A stretch of DNA of 17,840 nucleotides. Origin: JALYJG01 sp033763555. GTDB lineage: Bacteria; Pseudomonadota; Alphaproteobacteria; UBA9219. Of this stretch, positions 10,089 through 17,260 are shown one piece after another. The DNA lies in contig JANRKK010000032.1 in the NCBI GenBank assembly GCA_033763555.1, forward strand, positions 1 through 17,840, given 5' to 3'. The position numbers were made by a program, and so were the translations under genes. The notes below the pieces were generated by a model that ran no database searches, was not told the origin of the DNA, and saw only the letters and a list, made by a program, of their open reading frames with translations. Numbering within the stretch: position 1 is the first letter of the stretch; every line of letters starts with the position of its first letter.

Positions 10089-11219
10089 TTAAACCTTAAT
10101 AGTTTTTTGTTCGACGACCCGTAATCCATATCCATCTAAACCGACAATCGTCTTTTGTGAGTTGGATAGCAAAATCATATCGCGTACGCCGAGATCGAGC
10201 AGAATTTGTGCGCCGATACCATAATCACGCAATTCTTTGCTGGGTTCCTCGCCCTTCATGCGGCGTTCTAACTTTTGTGACAGGCTAGCGGCTTGTGCAT
10301 CGCGCAGCAGGACAATCACGCCGCGTCCGGCATCGGCGATCATACGCATCGAAGCCTGCAATTCGCCGCCATGGCCGTGTGAGCGGTCGCCGAGAACGTC
10401 TTCCAGGACATTCAGCGCATGCATACGGACAAGGATGGGTTCATCACCGCGTGTTAGATCGCCTTTGACCAGCGCAACATGTTCGGCATAGGCCACTTTG
10501 TTGACATAGATATGCATGGCGAAATCACCGCCGTGCATGCTGGTAAACTGGGTTGTCAGACGGCGTTCGACAATTGTTTCCGTGCGGCGGCGATAGGCGA
10601 TCAGATCGGCGACCGTGCCGACTTTCAGATTATGGAATTGGGCAAAGCGGATAAGGTCGGACATCCGCGCCATGCTGCCGTCTTCATTCATAATTTCGCA
10701 GATCACGCTTGCGGGGGTCAGGCCTGCCATCCGTGCGATATCCACGGCGGCCTCGGTATGCCCGGCGCGCACCAGCACGCCACCTTCCTTGGCGAGCAGG
10801 GGGAAGACATGACCGGGCGTGACGATATTCTGTGGCCCGCTCTGCGGAGCAATAGCGGTCTGAATCGTGTGAGCGCGGTCAGCGGCAGAGATACCCGTCG
10901 TCACGCCTTCGCGTGCTTCGATGGAGACGGTGAAGGCTGTGCGTTGCGGATTGGAATTTTGCTGCGCCATCAAGGGTAGGCCAAGCTGCTGGATGCGCTC
11001 CTGCTCCAACGCGAGGCAGATCAGCCCGCGGCCATGCTTGGCCATGAAATTGATGGCTTCGGGCGTGGCGAATTGTGCCGGAATGATCAGGTCGCCTTCA
11101 TTCTCGCGATCTTCATCATCCGACAAAATGAACATGCGGCCGCGCTGCGCCTCGGCGATAATTTCCTCAGGCGAGGAAATGGCGCACTGGTCGTCGCTAT
11201 GGGCAAGGCGGAGCTTCAT
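10089..11219 (-). CDS. ribBX: RibBX: 3,4-dihydroxy-2-butanone 4-phosphate synthase with degenerate GTP cyclohydrolase II domain
   Basis: Residues 1-210 are a full DHBP synthase, which turns ribulose 5-phosphate into the four-carbon precursor of riboflavin. Motifs are the acidic loop ILSDDEDRENEGDLI (31-45), RAGHTEAAVD (151-160) and ICEIMNEDGSMARM (173-186). Residues 220-376 align with GTP cyclohydrolase II (EHVALVKGDL, YGIGAQILLDLGV) but lack what that enzyme needs. The three zinc cysteines of E. coli RibA correspond here to Asn270, His281 and His283. The GRNIGLLNK catalytic stretch is also gone. This matches the proteobacterial variant described as ribBX, in which only RibB activity remains; many pipelines will call it ribBA or ribB. 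The start ATG overlaps the ribE stop by 4 bp (ATGA), so translation is coupled. GTP cyclohydrolase II must be encoded elsewhere. Confidence 0.94.
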   Translation of the reverse strand: MKLRLAHSDDQCAISSPEEIIAEAQRGRMFILSDDEDRENEGDLIIPAQFATPEAINFMAKHGRGLICLALEQERIQQLGLPLMAQQNSNPQRTAFTVSIEAREGVTTGISAADRAHTIQTAIAPQSGPQNIVTPGHVFPLLAKEGGVLVRAGHTEAAVDIARMAGLTPASVICEIMNEDGSMARMSDLIRFAQFHNLKVGTVADLIAYRRRTETIVERRLTTQFTSMHGGDFAMHIYVNKVAYAEHVALVKGDLTRGDEPILVRMHALNVLEDVLGDRSHGHGGELQASMRMIADAGRGVIVLLRDAQAASLSQKLERRMKGEEPSKELRDYGIGAQILLDLGVRDMILLSNSQKTIVGLDGYGLRVVEQKTIKV

Positions 11220-11815
11220 GAGCCTGTCCGTTGGGTCATCATGCGCTCAACATAGCGCGCAATCATATCGACTTCAAAATTAACTTCATCGCCCTGTTTC
11301 AAGGCATCCAGGGTGGTCATTTGCCGGGTATGGGGGATGATGTTAACGCTGAAACGACTGTTCTCGGCCTCATTAACGGTCAGGGACACGCCATCAATAG
11401 AAATCGACCCTTTGGCTGCGATGAATTTGGCGAAGCTTTCAGGAATGTCGATTTTGTAGATCACGCTATCACTATTCTCACTGCGGTTTGCAATACGGGC
11501 GACGCCATCGACATGGCCGGACAGGATATGCCCGCCAAGCTCGTCACCGATACGCAGCGCGGGCTCAAGATTGATTTTTTGGCCTTCGCGCCAGTGCACA
11601 GCTGTCGTCTTGCTCAGCGTTTCCCTGGAAACCTGAACCTTGAATTGTTTCGCGTTTTTTTCCGTGAGGGTCAGGCAGATACCGTTGCAGGCAACCGAAG
11701 CACCAATGACCATTCTTTCCAGCGGCAGTTTTTGTGGTTTGATCGTCAGCGTCCAGTCGCCTTGCTTGTCGATCGCTGTAACTTCACCAATATCCTGGAT
11801 GAGTCCCGTGAACAT
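11216..11815 (-). CDS. ribE: Riboflavin synthase, alpha subunit type
   Basis: Last step of riboflavin synthesis: dismutation of two 6,7-dimethyl-8-ribityllumazine molecules to riboflavin and the ribitylamino-uracil. It is 199 aa, with two tandem lumazine-binding barrels as expected. The first opens with MFTGLIQDIGEV and contains ICLTLTEKN and VSRETLSKTT. The junction has GDELGGHILSGHVDGVA. The second contains SISIDGVSLTVNE, VNIIPHTRQMTTL and GDEVNFEVDMIARYVER. The gene starts two bases after the ankyrin-gene stop, with no evident Shine-Dalgarno, so it may depend on coupled translation. It overlaps ribBX by 4 bp. Some databases name this gene ribC. Its substrate is made by RibH, encoded downstream in the same cluster. 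Confidence 0.97.
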   Translation of the reverse strand: MFTGLIQDIGEVTAIDKQGDWTLTIKPQKLPLERMVIGASVACNGICLTLTEKNAKQFKVQVSRETLSKTTAVHWREGQKINLEPALRIGDELGGHILSGHVDGVARIANRSENSDSVIYKIDIPESFAKFIAAKGSISIDGVSLTVNEAENSRFSVNIIPHTRQMTTLDALKQGDEVNFEVDMIARYVERMMTQRTGS

Positions 11816-11817
11816 GG

Positions 11818-12420
11818 TTAGGGCGCTACTATGACAGCATAACTGGCTAATGCTGCGCGAATACCTGCAATTTGATCTCTACCTATACATGTCTCGGGAT
11901 AGTCATTAACTTCTTTGTGGTGCAGAGGTGATCTGGCAACCATTTGTATGGGATGCTCTTCTGCAAGACGAATGAGGGTATCTACGCATTTTTGTGGGTT
12001 ACCGCCCATATCAATAATAGGATCAGGATCTTGAAGCTGCTCCTTTGCATGAACCAAGGGTGTTTTTCCTTGGTTGTCAGTTTCAGCAACATTGACTCCA
12101 GCTTCAGCCAGAATTTCACATAGTTCTGCATTGCCCCAGGCAGCCGCCCAATGCATAGCTGTTCTGCCGCCACCATCCTTGGCATGAATATCAATACCTT
12201 TTGCAATAAGAAATTTTGCAACGGTCAATCTTCCTGGCGATGTGGCGTAATGTAAAAAACCCATATGTTCGCCGACACCTGTCACGGCATGGATATCCGC
12301 ACCTTTATCGAGATAGAGCGCAAGAATTCTTGTATCCAAAGCGTTTTTAACGCCATCGAACAGAAGCGCTGTCAATTGATCGGGGGTTAGGCCCGAAATT
12401 TGTTCTTCCAAATCATTCAT
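11818..12420 (-). CDS. Ankyrin-repeat protein, 200 aa, in the position normally held by ribD
   Basis: Start ATG 12420-12418 is chosen because GGGAGG (12433-12428) is seven bases upstream; the TTG two codons earlier would be too close to it. There are about four ankyrin units. A partial one is at about 29-48 (LALYLDKGADIHA). The next is at 52-82 (GFLHYATSPGRLTVAKFLIAKG). A near-perfect one is at 85-115 (GRTAMHWAAAWGNAELCEIL). The last is a diverged unit from 118 (GKTPLVHAKE). The rest is a non-repeat C-terminal region of about 45 residues. There is no signal peptide, so it is probably a cytoplasmic protein-binding scaffold; the partner is unknown. It is AT-rich (42% GC in one counted line). 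It lies 16 bp after nrdR and 2 bp before ribE, embedded in the operon where relatives carry ribD. Confidence 0.88.
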   Translation of the reverse strand: MNDLEEQISGLTPDQLTALLFDGVKNALDTRILALYLDKGADIHAVTGVGEHMGFLHYATSPGRLTVAKFLIAKGIDIHAKDGGGRTAMHWAAAWGNAELCEILAEAGVNVAETDNQGKTPLVHAKEQLQDPDPIIDMGGNPQKCVDTLIRLAEEHPIQMVARSPLHHKEVNDYPETCIGRDQIAGIRAALASYAVIVAP

Positions 12421-12436
12421 GGGCAAGCCTCCCGGG

Positions 12437-12895
12437 CTATGCCGTTTCGCGTTTTAATGTATCAACGAATTCTTCAAAATCACCCGGCGAGCGGAAATCG
12501 CGATAGACCGAGGCGTAGCGCACATAGGCGACATGATCGAGCGTGCGCAAGGCTTCCATCACCAACTCGCCGATCTTGGGTGTTGTTACTTCCATTTCAC
12601 CGAGGGATTCCAATTGGCGTACCAGGCTGTTAACGATCTGCTCGATCTTTTCATCCTCGACCGGGCGCTTGCGCAGAGCGATCTTCATGGAGCGCACCAG
12701 CTTGTCGCGGTCGAAAGTTTCTTTTTCGCCGTTGCTTTTAAGAACGTTCAGGTCGCGCAGCTGGACCCGCTCAAAAGTGGTAAAGCGTGCCCCGCAATTG
12801 CCGCAGAAACGCCGACGGCGGATAGCCGCATTATCCTCGGTGGGGCGGCTGTCCTTAACCTGGGTATCGTCATGTCCGCAAAAGGGGCAACGCAT
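12437..12895 (-). CDS. nrdR: Transcriptional repressor NrdR
   Basis: ATP/dATP-sensing repressor of ribonucleotide reductase genes, 152 aa, the standard length. The N-terminal zinc ribbon has Cys3, Cys6, Cys31 and Cys34, with the basic IRRRRFCGNCGARFTTFER segment typical of the family. The ATP-cone follows from about residue 48 (LNVLKSNGEKETFDRDKLVRS) through VRYASVYRDF. The protein binds paired NrdR boxes upstream of nrd operons and represses when loaded with dATP. It is the first gene of this minus-strand block, and the nrdR-rib linkage is common in proteobacteria. In many relatives glyA precedes it; here bioA lies upstream on the opposite strand. A GGAA sequence nine to six bases before the ATG is a weak ribosome-binding site. 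Confidence 0.97.
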   Translation of the reverse strand: MRCPFCGHDDTQVKDSRPTEDNAAIRRRRFCGNCGARFTTFERVQLRDLNVLKSNGEKETFDRDKLVRSMKIALRKRPVEDEKIEQIVNSLVRQLESLGEMEVTTPKIGELVMEALRTLDHVAYVRYASVYRDFRSPGDFEEFVDTLKRETA

Positions 12896-12924
12896 CGCAA
12901 TTCCAATGCTCAGTTATGGCCCTA

Positions 12925-12954
12925 AATCTAGCAGAAAAACGGGCGTTAACTCAA
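12925..12954 (-). promoter_or_regulatory. Candidate promoter for the nrdR-rib block
   Basis: On the minus strand TTGAGT (12954-12949) and TAGATT (12930-12925) are 18 bp apart and lie 30 bp before the nrdR start. Both are partial matches to the sigma-70 consensus. It is the best pair I can see in the 114-bp gap between nrdR and the divergent bioA. No FMN riboswitch is present in that gap. Confidence 0.3.
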
Positions 12955-13009
12955 TAGGTTGTGATGTTGTTATCATTGGCTACTTCAAAGCCATTTTCCG
13001 GGCTATAGC

Positions 13010-14278
13010 ATGGTTATGAAGGATAATACCGCGCCCGACCTTTCGGTCTGGCTCCCCTATACCCAGATGAAAACAGCGTTCGCGCCTCTGACGGCAGTGG
13101 GCACAACGGGCAGCCGCATTCGCCTGTCGGATGGTCGCGAACTCATCGATGGCATCGCGTCCTGGTGGACGGCTTGTCACGGCTATAACCATCCTTTGAT
13201 CCGCGCGGCAGTGCGGAAGCAATTGGATGCCATGCCGCATATTATGTTCGGCGGTATTGTTCATGAGCCTGCGTTGACACTTGCCGAAAGGCTGGCGGCG
13301 CTGACGCCGGGTGATTTACGGCATGTGTTTTTTTCAGACTCCGGTTCGGTCGCGGTCGAAGTGGCGTTGAAGATGGCCGTGCAATATTGGCTGAACCGTG
13401 GTGAGCAGGGTCGTACGAAATTCGTTGCCTTCCGGCATGCCTATCATGGCGATACCATGGCCTGCATGGCGCTGTGCGATCCGGATGACGGTATGCATGC
13501 GCATTTCAAAGGTTGGTTACCGGAACAGTTTATTGCTGAATTGCCATACGACGACCGGACAACAGCGGTTTTTGACGAACTCCTGCGCAAGGAAGGCAGG
13601 CATATCGCCGCAGTGATTGTTGAGCCTTTGGTGCAGGGTGCGGGCGGCATGAAGTTTCATGATGCAGCCACGCTGGGACGTCTGGCTGCGCTGTGCACAA
13701 AGCATAATACTCTTTTGATTGCCGATGAAATTTTTACGGGGTTTGGCCGTACAGGCACGATGTTTGCCTGCGAACAGGCAGGCATCGTTCCCGATATCAT
13801 GTGTCTCGGTAAAGCGCTGACGGGCGGCGTGATGACTTTGGCGGCGACTGTTGCACGGCCGCGTATCTTTGAGGCTTTTTTATCTGATAATCCCGCTGCC
13901 GCGCTCATGCATGGGCCGACCTTCATGGCAAACCCGCTGGCCTGCGCGGCGGCCAACGCTTCGCTGGATTTGTTTCAGGAAGAGCCGCGCTTGGATCAGG
14001 TCAGAAAAATTGAGACTGCACTGCGCGAAGGGCTGGAGCCTTGCCGGAAATTGCCCGGTGTTGTTGATGTGCGGGTGAAGGGTGCTATCGGTGTCGTGGA
14101 AATGGAAAAAATAGAAAATCCCGACGCACTGCGGGAAGAATTTGTCCAGCATGGTGTATGGATACGGCCTTTTGGCAATATCATCTATCTGACGCCTGCT
14201 TTTACGATTGGTGAAGAGGAATTGAATACTCTAGTAAATGTAATCATAGAGACAATTAAAAAGCTGCGCCAGGCGTAG
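13010..14278 (+). CDS. bioA: Adenosylmethionine-8-amino-7-oxononanoate aminotransferase
   Basis: PLP enzyme of biotin synthesis that converts KAPA to DAPA with S-adenosylmethionine as amino donor; 422 aa, normal for BioA. BioA-specific features are WLPYTQMK (14-21), the substrate-pocket SWWTACHGYNHP (51-62) and GGIVHEPA (81-88). The class III aminotransferase signature is IADEIFTGFGRTGTMFACE (237-255, PLP-binding Asp239), with the Schiff-base lysine Lys268 in GKALTGG. The start at 13010 has a second in-frame ATG two codons on, and neither has a clear Shine-Dalgarno. The gene stands alone: bioB, bioF and bioD are not in the window. It is divergent from nrdR. Its last three codons lie within the stem of a hairpin that terminates the opposing tRNA transcript. 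Confidence 0.95.
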   Translation: MVMKDNTAPDLSVWLPYTQMKTAFAPLTAVGTTGSRIRLSDGRELIDGIASWWTACHGYNHPLIRAAVRKQLDAMPHIMFGGIVHEPALTLAERLAALTPGDLRHVFFSDSGSVAVEVALKMAVQYWLNRGEQGRTKFVAFRHAYHGDTMACMALCDPDDGMHAHFKGWLPEQFIAELPYDDRTTAVFDELLRKEGRHIAAVIVEPLVQGAGGMKFHDAATLGRLAALCTKHNTLLIADEIFTGFGRTGTMFACEQAGIVPDIMCLGKALTGGVMTLAATVARPRIFEAFLSDNPAAALMHGPTFMANPLACAAANASLDLFQEEPRLDQVRKIETALREGLEPCRKLPGVVDVRVKGAIGVVEMEKIENPDALREEFVQHGVWIRPFGNIIYLTPAFTIGEEELNTLVNVIIETIKKLRQA

Positions 14279-14301
14279 CTCGCGAAGCGAGCGGAGCCTG
14301 G
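14258..14301 (-). terminator. Rho-independent terminator of tRNA-Leu, overlapping the bioA stop
   Basis: On the minus strand the tRNA 3' CCA begins a 33-base hairpin. CCAGGC (14301-14296) pairs with GCCTGG (14274-14269), and GCTCGC (14292-14287) pairs with GCGAGC (14283-14278). A 3x3 internal loop and a 3-base apical loop separate them. After six further bases comes TTTTT (14262-14258). The hairpin also reads on the plus strand at the end of bioA, but without a T-run there. The bioA stop codon (14276-14278) lies inside it. Confidence 0.7.
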
Positions 14302-14385
14302 TGCGGGCAGCCGGAGTTGAACCGGCACGCCGTTTCCGGCTTCGGATTTTAAGTCCGATACGTCTACCAATTCCGTCATGCCCGC
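14299..14385 (-). tRNA. tRNA-Leu (anticodon UAA), CCA encoded
   Basis: All arms can be drawn. The acceptor stem is GCGGGCA with TGCCCGC, discriminator A. The D arm contains AATTGGTAGACG. The anticodon stem TCGGA/TCCGA encloses CTTAAAA, giving anticodon TAA. The long class II variable arm is GCCG-GAAA-CGGC. The T arm GCCGG/CCGGC encloses TTCAACT. The 3' CCA is present in the DNA (14301-14299). It reads UUA and probably UUG leucine codons. It starts 54 bp after the diguanylate cyclase stop on the same strand and may be read through from it. A weak private promoter is conceivable (TTGGCT, 17 bp, TAGCTG) ending 17 bases before the tRNA. Confidence 0.97.
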
Positions 14386-14439
14386 AGATTGGCAACAGAA
14401 AGCAGCTATCAGGTCTGGGCGGCAAAGCCAAGGGGAGGG

Positions 14440-15528
14440 TTACGAAGCGTCCTTTATCGGCTTGGGCCGGGAGGCTTCGATTTCTTGAATCTGTTCCGGC
14501 GTCAGCGTTTCCATCATCACCCGGTTGCGGCCTGTCTGCTTGGCCTTGTAGAGGGCGGAATCGGCGCGGGCGATGAAACCTTCCAGATCTTCTCCGGGGC
14601 AATATTCCGCGGCGCCCACCGAAATGGTAACGACGCCCAGGGTTTCGTTTGTGCTACGCCGTTTGATTTGTTTGGTGCTGAGGCCTGCGCGCAGCTGGTT
14701 GGCAACCTTCTCGGCGTCCGTGATGCGCGTTTGCGGCAGAAGAATAACAAATTCTTCCCCGCCATAGCGCGCAATGACGTCGCGGCCCTTGAGGTTTTCA
14801 ACCAGCGTATGGGCAACAAGCCGTAAAACCTGATCCCCGATCACATGGCCGTGGGCGTCGTTGAATTTCTTGAAATAGTCGATATCGACCATCAGCAGGG
14901 TAAGGGGTGTTTGGCTTTCCGCAGCTTCCGTGGTCGTGTGCGCCAGTTCCTTGTCGAAGAATTTCCGGTTGCCGACGCCTGTCAGCGGGTCGATCTGCGA
15001 CTCCTTGTGAACCTGATCGAGATTGTAGCGCATTTCCGTCAGTTGCTGCGTGGTCTGCGCCAGCTGCGAGGCCAGTCGCTCATTCTGTTTGGTAATGGCG
15101 CGGGTTTCCGCGACCACTTTGGTCACGGCTTCACGGATTTGGTCGAGCGACGATGAAGTTGTCAGTTTTCCGGAGAAGGTATCGAGGGTCTTACTGAACT
15201 GGTTGGTGCCGGACGCGGCGGCATCGATAACGCCCAATACCCGGTTAATCTCGGCCTCGATGGCGGCGTTGGTTTCCTTAAGGATTTTCTGTTCGGCCTC
15301 AAGGCCCAGATGGGTCTGATACAGATCACTGCATTGCTGTTGGTTTAACTCATTGTACTGGCCAAGGAGCATATCCATGGCCATTTTCAGGTTCGGGTTA
15401 CTGTCGGAATAATAATAGTAATAGACGGCATAGTTCGGCGGCGTCGGCGGCAAACCGTCACGCTTTAAATGCTCCATCGCCTGCCGAGCCCATTTGTCGG
15501 CATGGTGTTGTTCGGCGCCTTTAACCAC
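14440..15528 (-). CDS. Diguanylate cyclase (GGDEF domain), cytoplasmic, 362 aa
   Basis: The C-terminal half is a GGDEF domain that makes c-di-GMP from two GTP. It has DPLTGVGNR at 180-188, the metal- and substrate-binding DIDYFKKFND at 215-224 and the active-site GGEEF at 256-260, so it should be active. The inhibitory I-site is normally RxxD five residues before GGDEF; here it is KGRD (247-250). The arginine is replaced, and product inhibition may be weak. Residues 1-70 form an N-terminal domain (PPTPPNYAVYYYYYSDSNP) of a type I recall in other alphaproteobacterial GGDEF proteins. A long helical coiled coil at about 75-175 probably mediates dimerisation. No membrane span is present. The start is GTG with GAGGA about five bases upstream. 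The gene lies 49 bp after leuA and may be co-transcribed with it. Confidence 0.93.
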   Translation of the reverse strand: MVKGAEQHHADKWARQAMEHLKRDGLPPTPPNYAVYYYYYSDSNPNLKMAMDMLLGQYNELNQQQCSDLYQTHLGLEAEQKILKETNAAIEAEINRVLGVIDAAASGTNQFSKTLDTFSGKLTTSSSLDQIREAVTKVVAETRAITKQNERLASQLAQTTQQLTEMRYNLDQVHKESQIDPLTGVGNRKFFDKELAHTTTEAAESQTPLTLLMVDIDYFKKFNDAHGHVIGDQVLRLVAHTLVENLKGRDVIARYGGEEFVILLPQTRITDAEKVANQLRAGLSTKQIKRRSTNETLGVVTISVGAAEYCPGEDLEGFIARADSALYKAKQTGRNRVMMETLTPEQIQEIEASRPKPIKDAS

Positions 15529-15577
15529 GGAATCCTCGTCTTTTGATTCGCCGACAGTAGCAACAAAAAAGGGTAAT

Positions 15578-17167
15578 TCATACTGCTTTCAGGCTGACAC
15601 TCCCGTCGCGCACAGGATCAAGAGGCGCGTTTTGCAAGCGTTTCACGGCCAGCTTGTTCAGGGCGTGAATATAGGCTCGGGCTGAGGCCACCAGCGTATC
15701 CGGATCGGCACTTTGGCCATTCACCGTGCGTCCTTCTTCTTCAAGGCGTACGGTCACATCGGCTTGCGCGTCCGTGCCGTGAGTAACGGCGGTAACCTGA
15801 TACAGTTGTAGATGTGCCTGGTGGGGGATGAGGTGTTTGATGGCATTGAATATCGCATCCACGGGGCCATTGCCTGTCGCCGTGGCCGATTGTGTTTTGC
15901 CGTCAGTTTCAATTTCCAGCTTGGCCGTTTGTGGGCCTTTTGAGCCCGCATGAACTTCAAGTGAAACGAAACGAATACGATCATGTGCATGCGCGACTTC
16001 GTCATCCACCAGCGCCATGATGTCTTCGTCGAAAATTTCCTTTTTGCGATCAGCCAGAGCCTTGAAGCGTTCAAAAGCATCGTTCAGCGCGTTATCGCCG
16101 AGCTCGTAGCCGAGCTCCTGTAATTTGGTGCGGAAAGCATTGCGACCTGACAGTTTGCCAAGCTTCAGTGAGGTTTTGGCTAATCCAACTGATTGCGGCG
16201 TCATGATCTCATAAGTCTGACGGTTTTTGATCATGCCGTCCTGATGAATGCCGCTTTCATGCGCAAAGGCATTGGCGCCGACGATGGCTTTGTTCGGCTG
16301 GACGGCAAAACCCGTGATGCTGGAAACAAGATGGGATGCCTTGGTGATCATCTCGGTCTTGATATTGGTCGTGAACGGCATCAAATCTTGCCGCACGCGC
16401 AGTGCCATGACGATTTCTTCCAGCGCGGCGTTACCAGCGCGTTCGCCGAGGCCGTTGATCGTGCATTCTACTTGCCGTGCGCCGCTGATGACACCTGCCA
16501 GTGAATTAGCCACGGCAAGACCAAGATCATTATGGCAATGGGTGGACAGGATGGCTTTGTCGATATTCGGCACGCGGTTGACCAGCATGGCGATCAGCGC
16601 GGCATATTCTTGCGGCGTGGTATAGCCGACCGTGTCGGGGATATTGATTGTCTGCGCACCAGCCTTGATGGCGGCTTCGACCGTGCGGCAGAGAAAATCA
16701 TGTTCCGTCCGACTGCCATCCTCGGCGCTCCATTCGACATCACCACAAAGCTTGCGTGCCAAAGTTACGCTGTCGGTTACGGCTTGCAGGACTTTTTCCG
16801 GTTCCATCTGCAATTTGAACTTCATATGCAGCGGTGAGGTGGAGATAAAAGTGTGGATGCGGCCCAGCGAGGCTGGCTTGATGGCTTCGGCGGCGCGTTC
16901 AATATCACCAACCTGTGCGCGGGCAAGTCCGCAGACCGTTGAGTTTTTAATGGTCTTGGCAATTTCATGTACGGCCTCGAAATCGCCTTTGGACGCAACC
17001 GGAAACCCGGCTTCCATGACATCGACGCCCAGCTCTTCCAAAATACGGGCGATACGCAGTTTTTCCTCGAGATTCATTGCCGCGCCGGGCGATTGCTCGC
17101 CGTCGCGAAGGGTTGTGTCGAAGATAATGACGCGTTGAGCGCCGTTTGCGGTTGGTGCTGTTCCCAT
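15578..17167 (-). CDS. leuA: 2-isopropylmalate synthase
   Basis: First committed enzyme of leucine synthesis: acetyl-CoA plus 2-oxoisovalerate to 2-isopropylmalate. It is 529 aa, matching type 1 bacterial LeuA. The TIM barrel has FDTTLRDGEQSPG (16-28), where Asp17 is a metal ligand, and the HxH metal site His210/His212 in STHCHNDLGLAVAN. INGLGERAGNAALEE follows. After the linker (ANAFAHESGIHQDG, LGKLSGRNAF) the C-terminal regulatory domain (about 395-510) carries the leucine-sensing fold, including SADPDTLVASARAYIHALN. The start ATG at 17167 has a weak Shine-Dalgarno (GAGA). The 93-bp gap to the divergent oxidoreductase gene holds no leucine-rich leader peptide and no terminator, so classical attenuation is unlikely. 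Allosteric inhibition by leucine is expected from the domain. Confidence 0.97.
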   Translation of the reverse strand: MGTAPTANGAQRVIIFDTTLRDGEQSPGAAMNLEEKLRIARILEELGVDVMEAGFPVASKGDFEAVHEIAKTIKNSTVCGLARAQVGDIERAAEAIKPASLGRIHTFISTSPLHMKFKLQMEPEKVLQAVTDSVTLARKLCGDVEWSAEDGSRTEHDFLCRTVEAAIKAGAQTINIPDTVGYTTPQEYAALIAMLVNRVPNIDKAILSTHCHNDLGLAVANSLAGVISGARQVECTINGLGERAGNAALEEIVMALRVRQDLMPFTTNIKTEMITKASHLVSSITGFAVQPNKAIVGANAFAHESGIHQDGMIKNRQTYEIMTPQSVGLAKTSLKLGKLSGRNAFRTKLQELGYELGDNALNDAFERFKALADRKKEIFDEDIMALVDDEVAHAHDRIRFVSLEVHAGSKGPQTAKLEIETDGKTQSATATGNGPVDAIFNAIKHLIPHQAHLQLYQVTAVTHGTDAQADVTVRLEEEGRTVNGQSADPDTLVASARAYIHALNKLAVKRLQNAPLDPVRDGSVSLKAV

Positions 17168-17260
17168 ATGTCTTTTTTATCTCATTTCTGAAGCCTCTGG
17201 CAATTCATAATCCTGCCATATGGCTTGCAGTTAAAGGGCTGGCGACGCTACGATCAGTGC

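Noticed and set aside
9512..10135. Longer 207-aa version of the unknown rib-operon protein
   Set aside because: It would overlap the end of ribBX by 47 bp, while the internal ATG at 10087 has proper spacing to AAGG and follows the ribBX stop directly.
12896..13009. Possible FMN riboswitch ahead of the rib genes
   Set aside because: The conserved RFN segments and folds are not present in the gap before nrdR or in any later gap of the cluster.
17182..17208. Short leader ORF (8 codons) before leuA as a leucine attenuator
   Set aside because: It contains only one leucine codon, and no terminator/antiterminator pair follows it.
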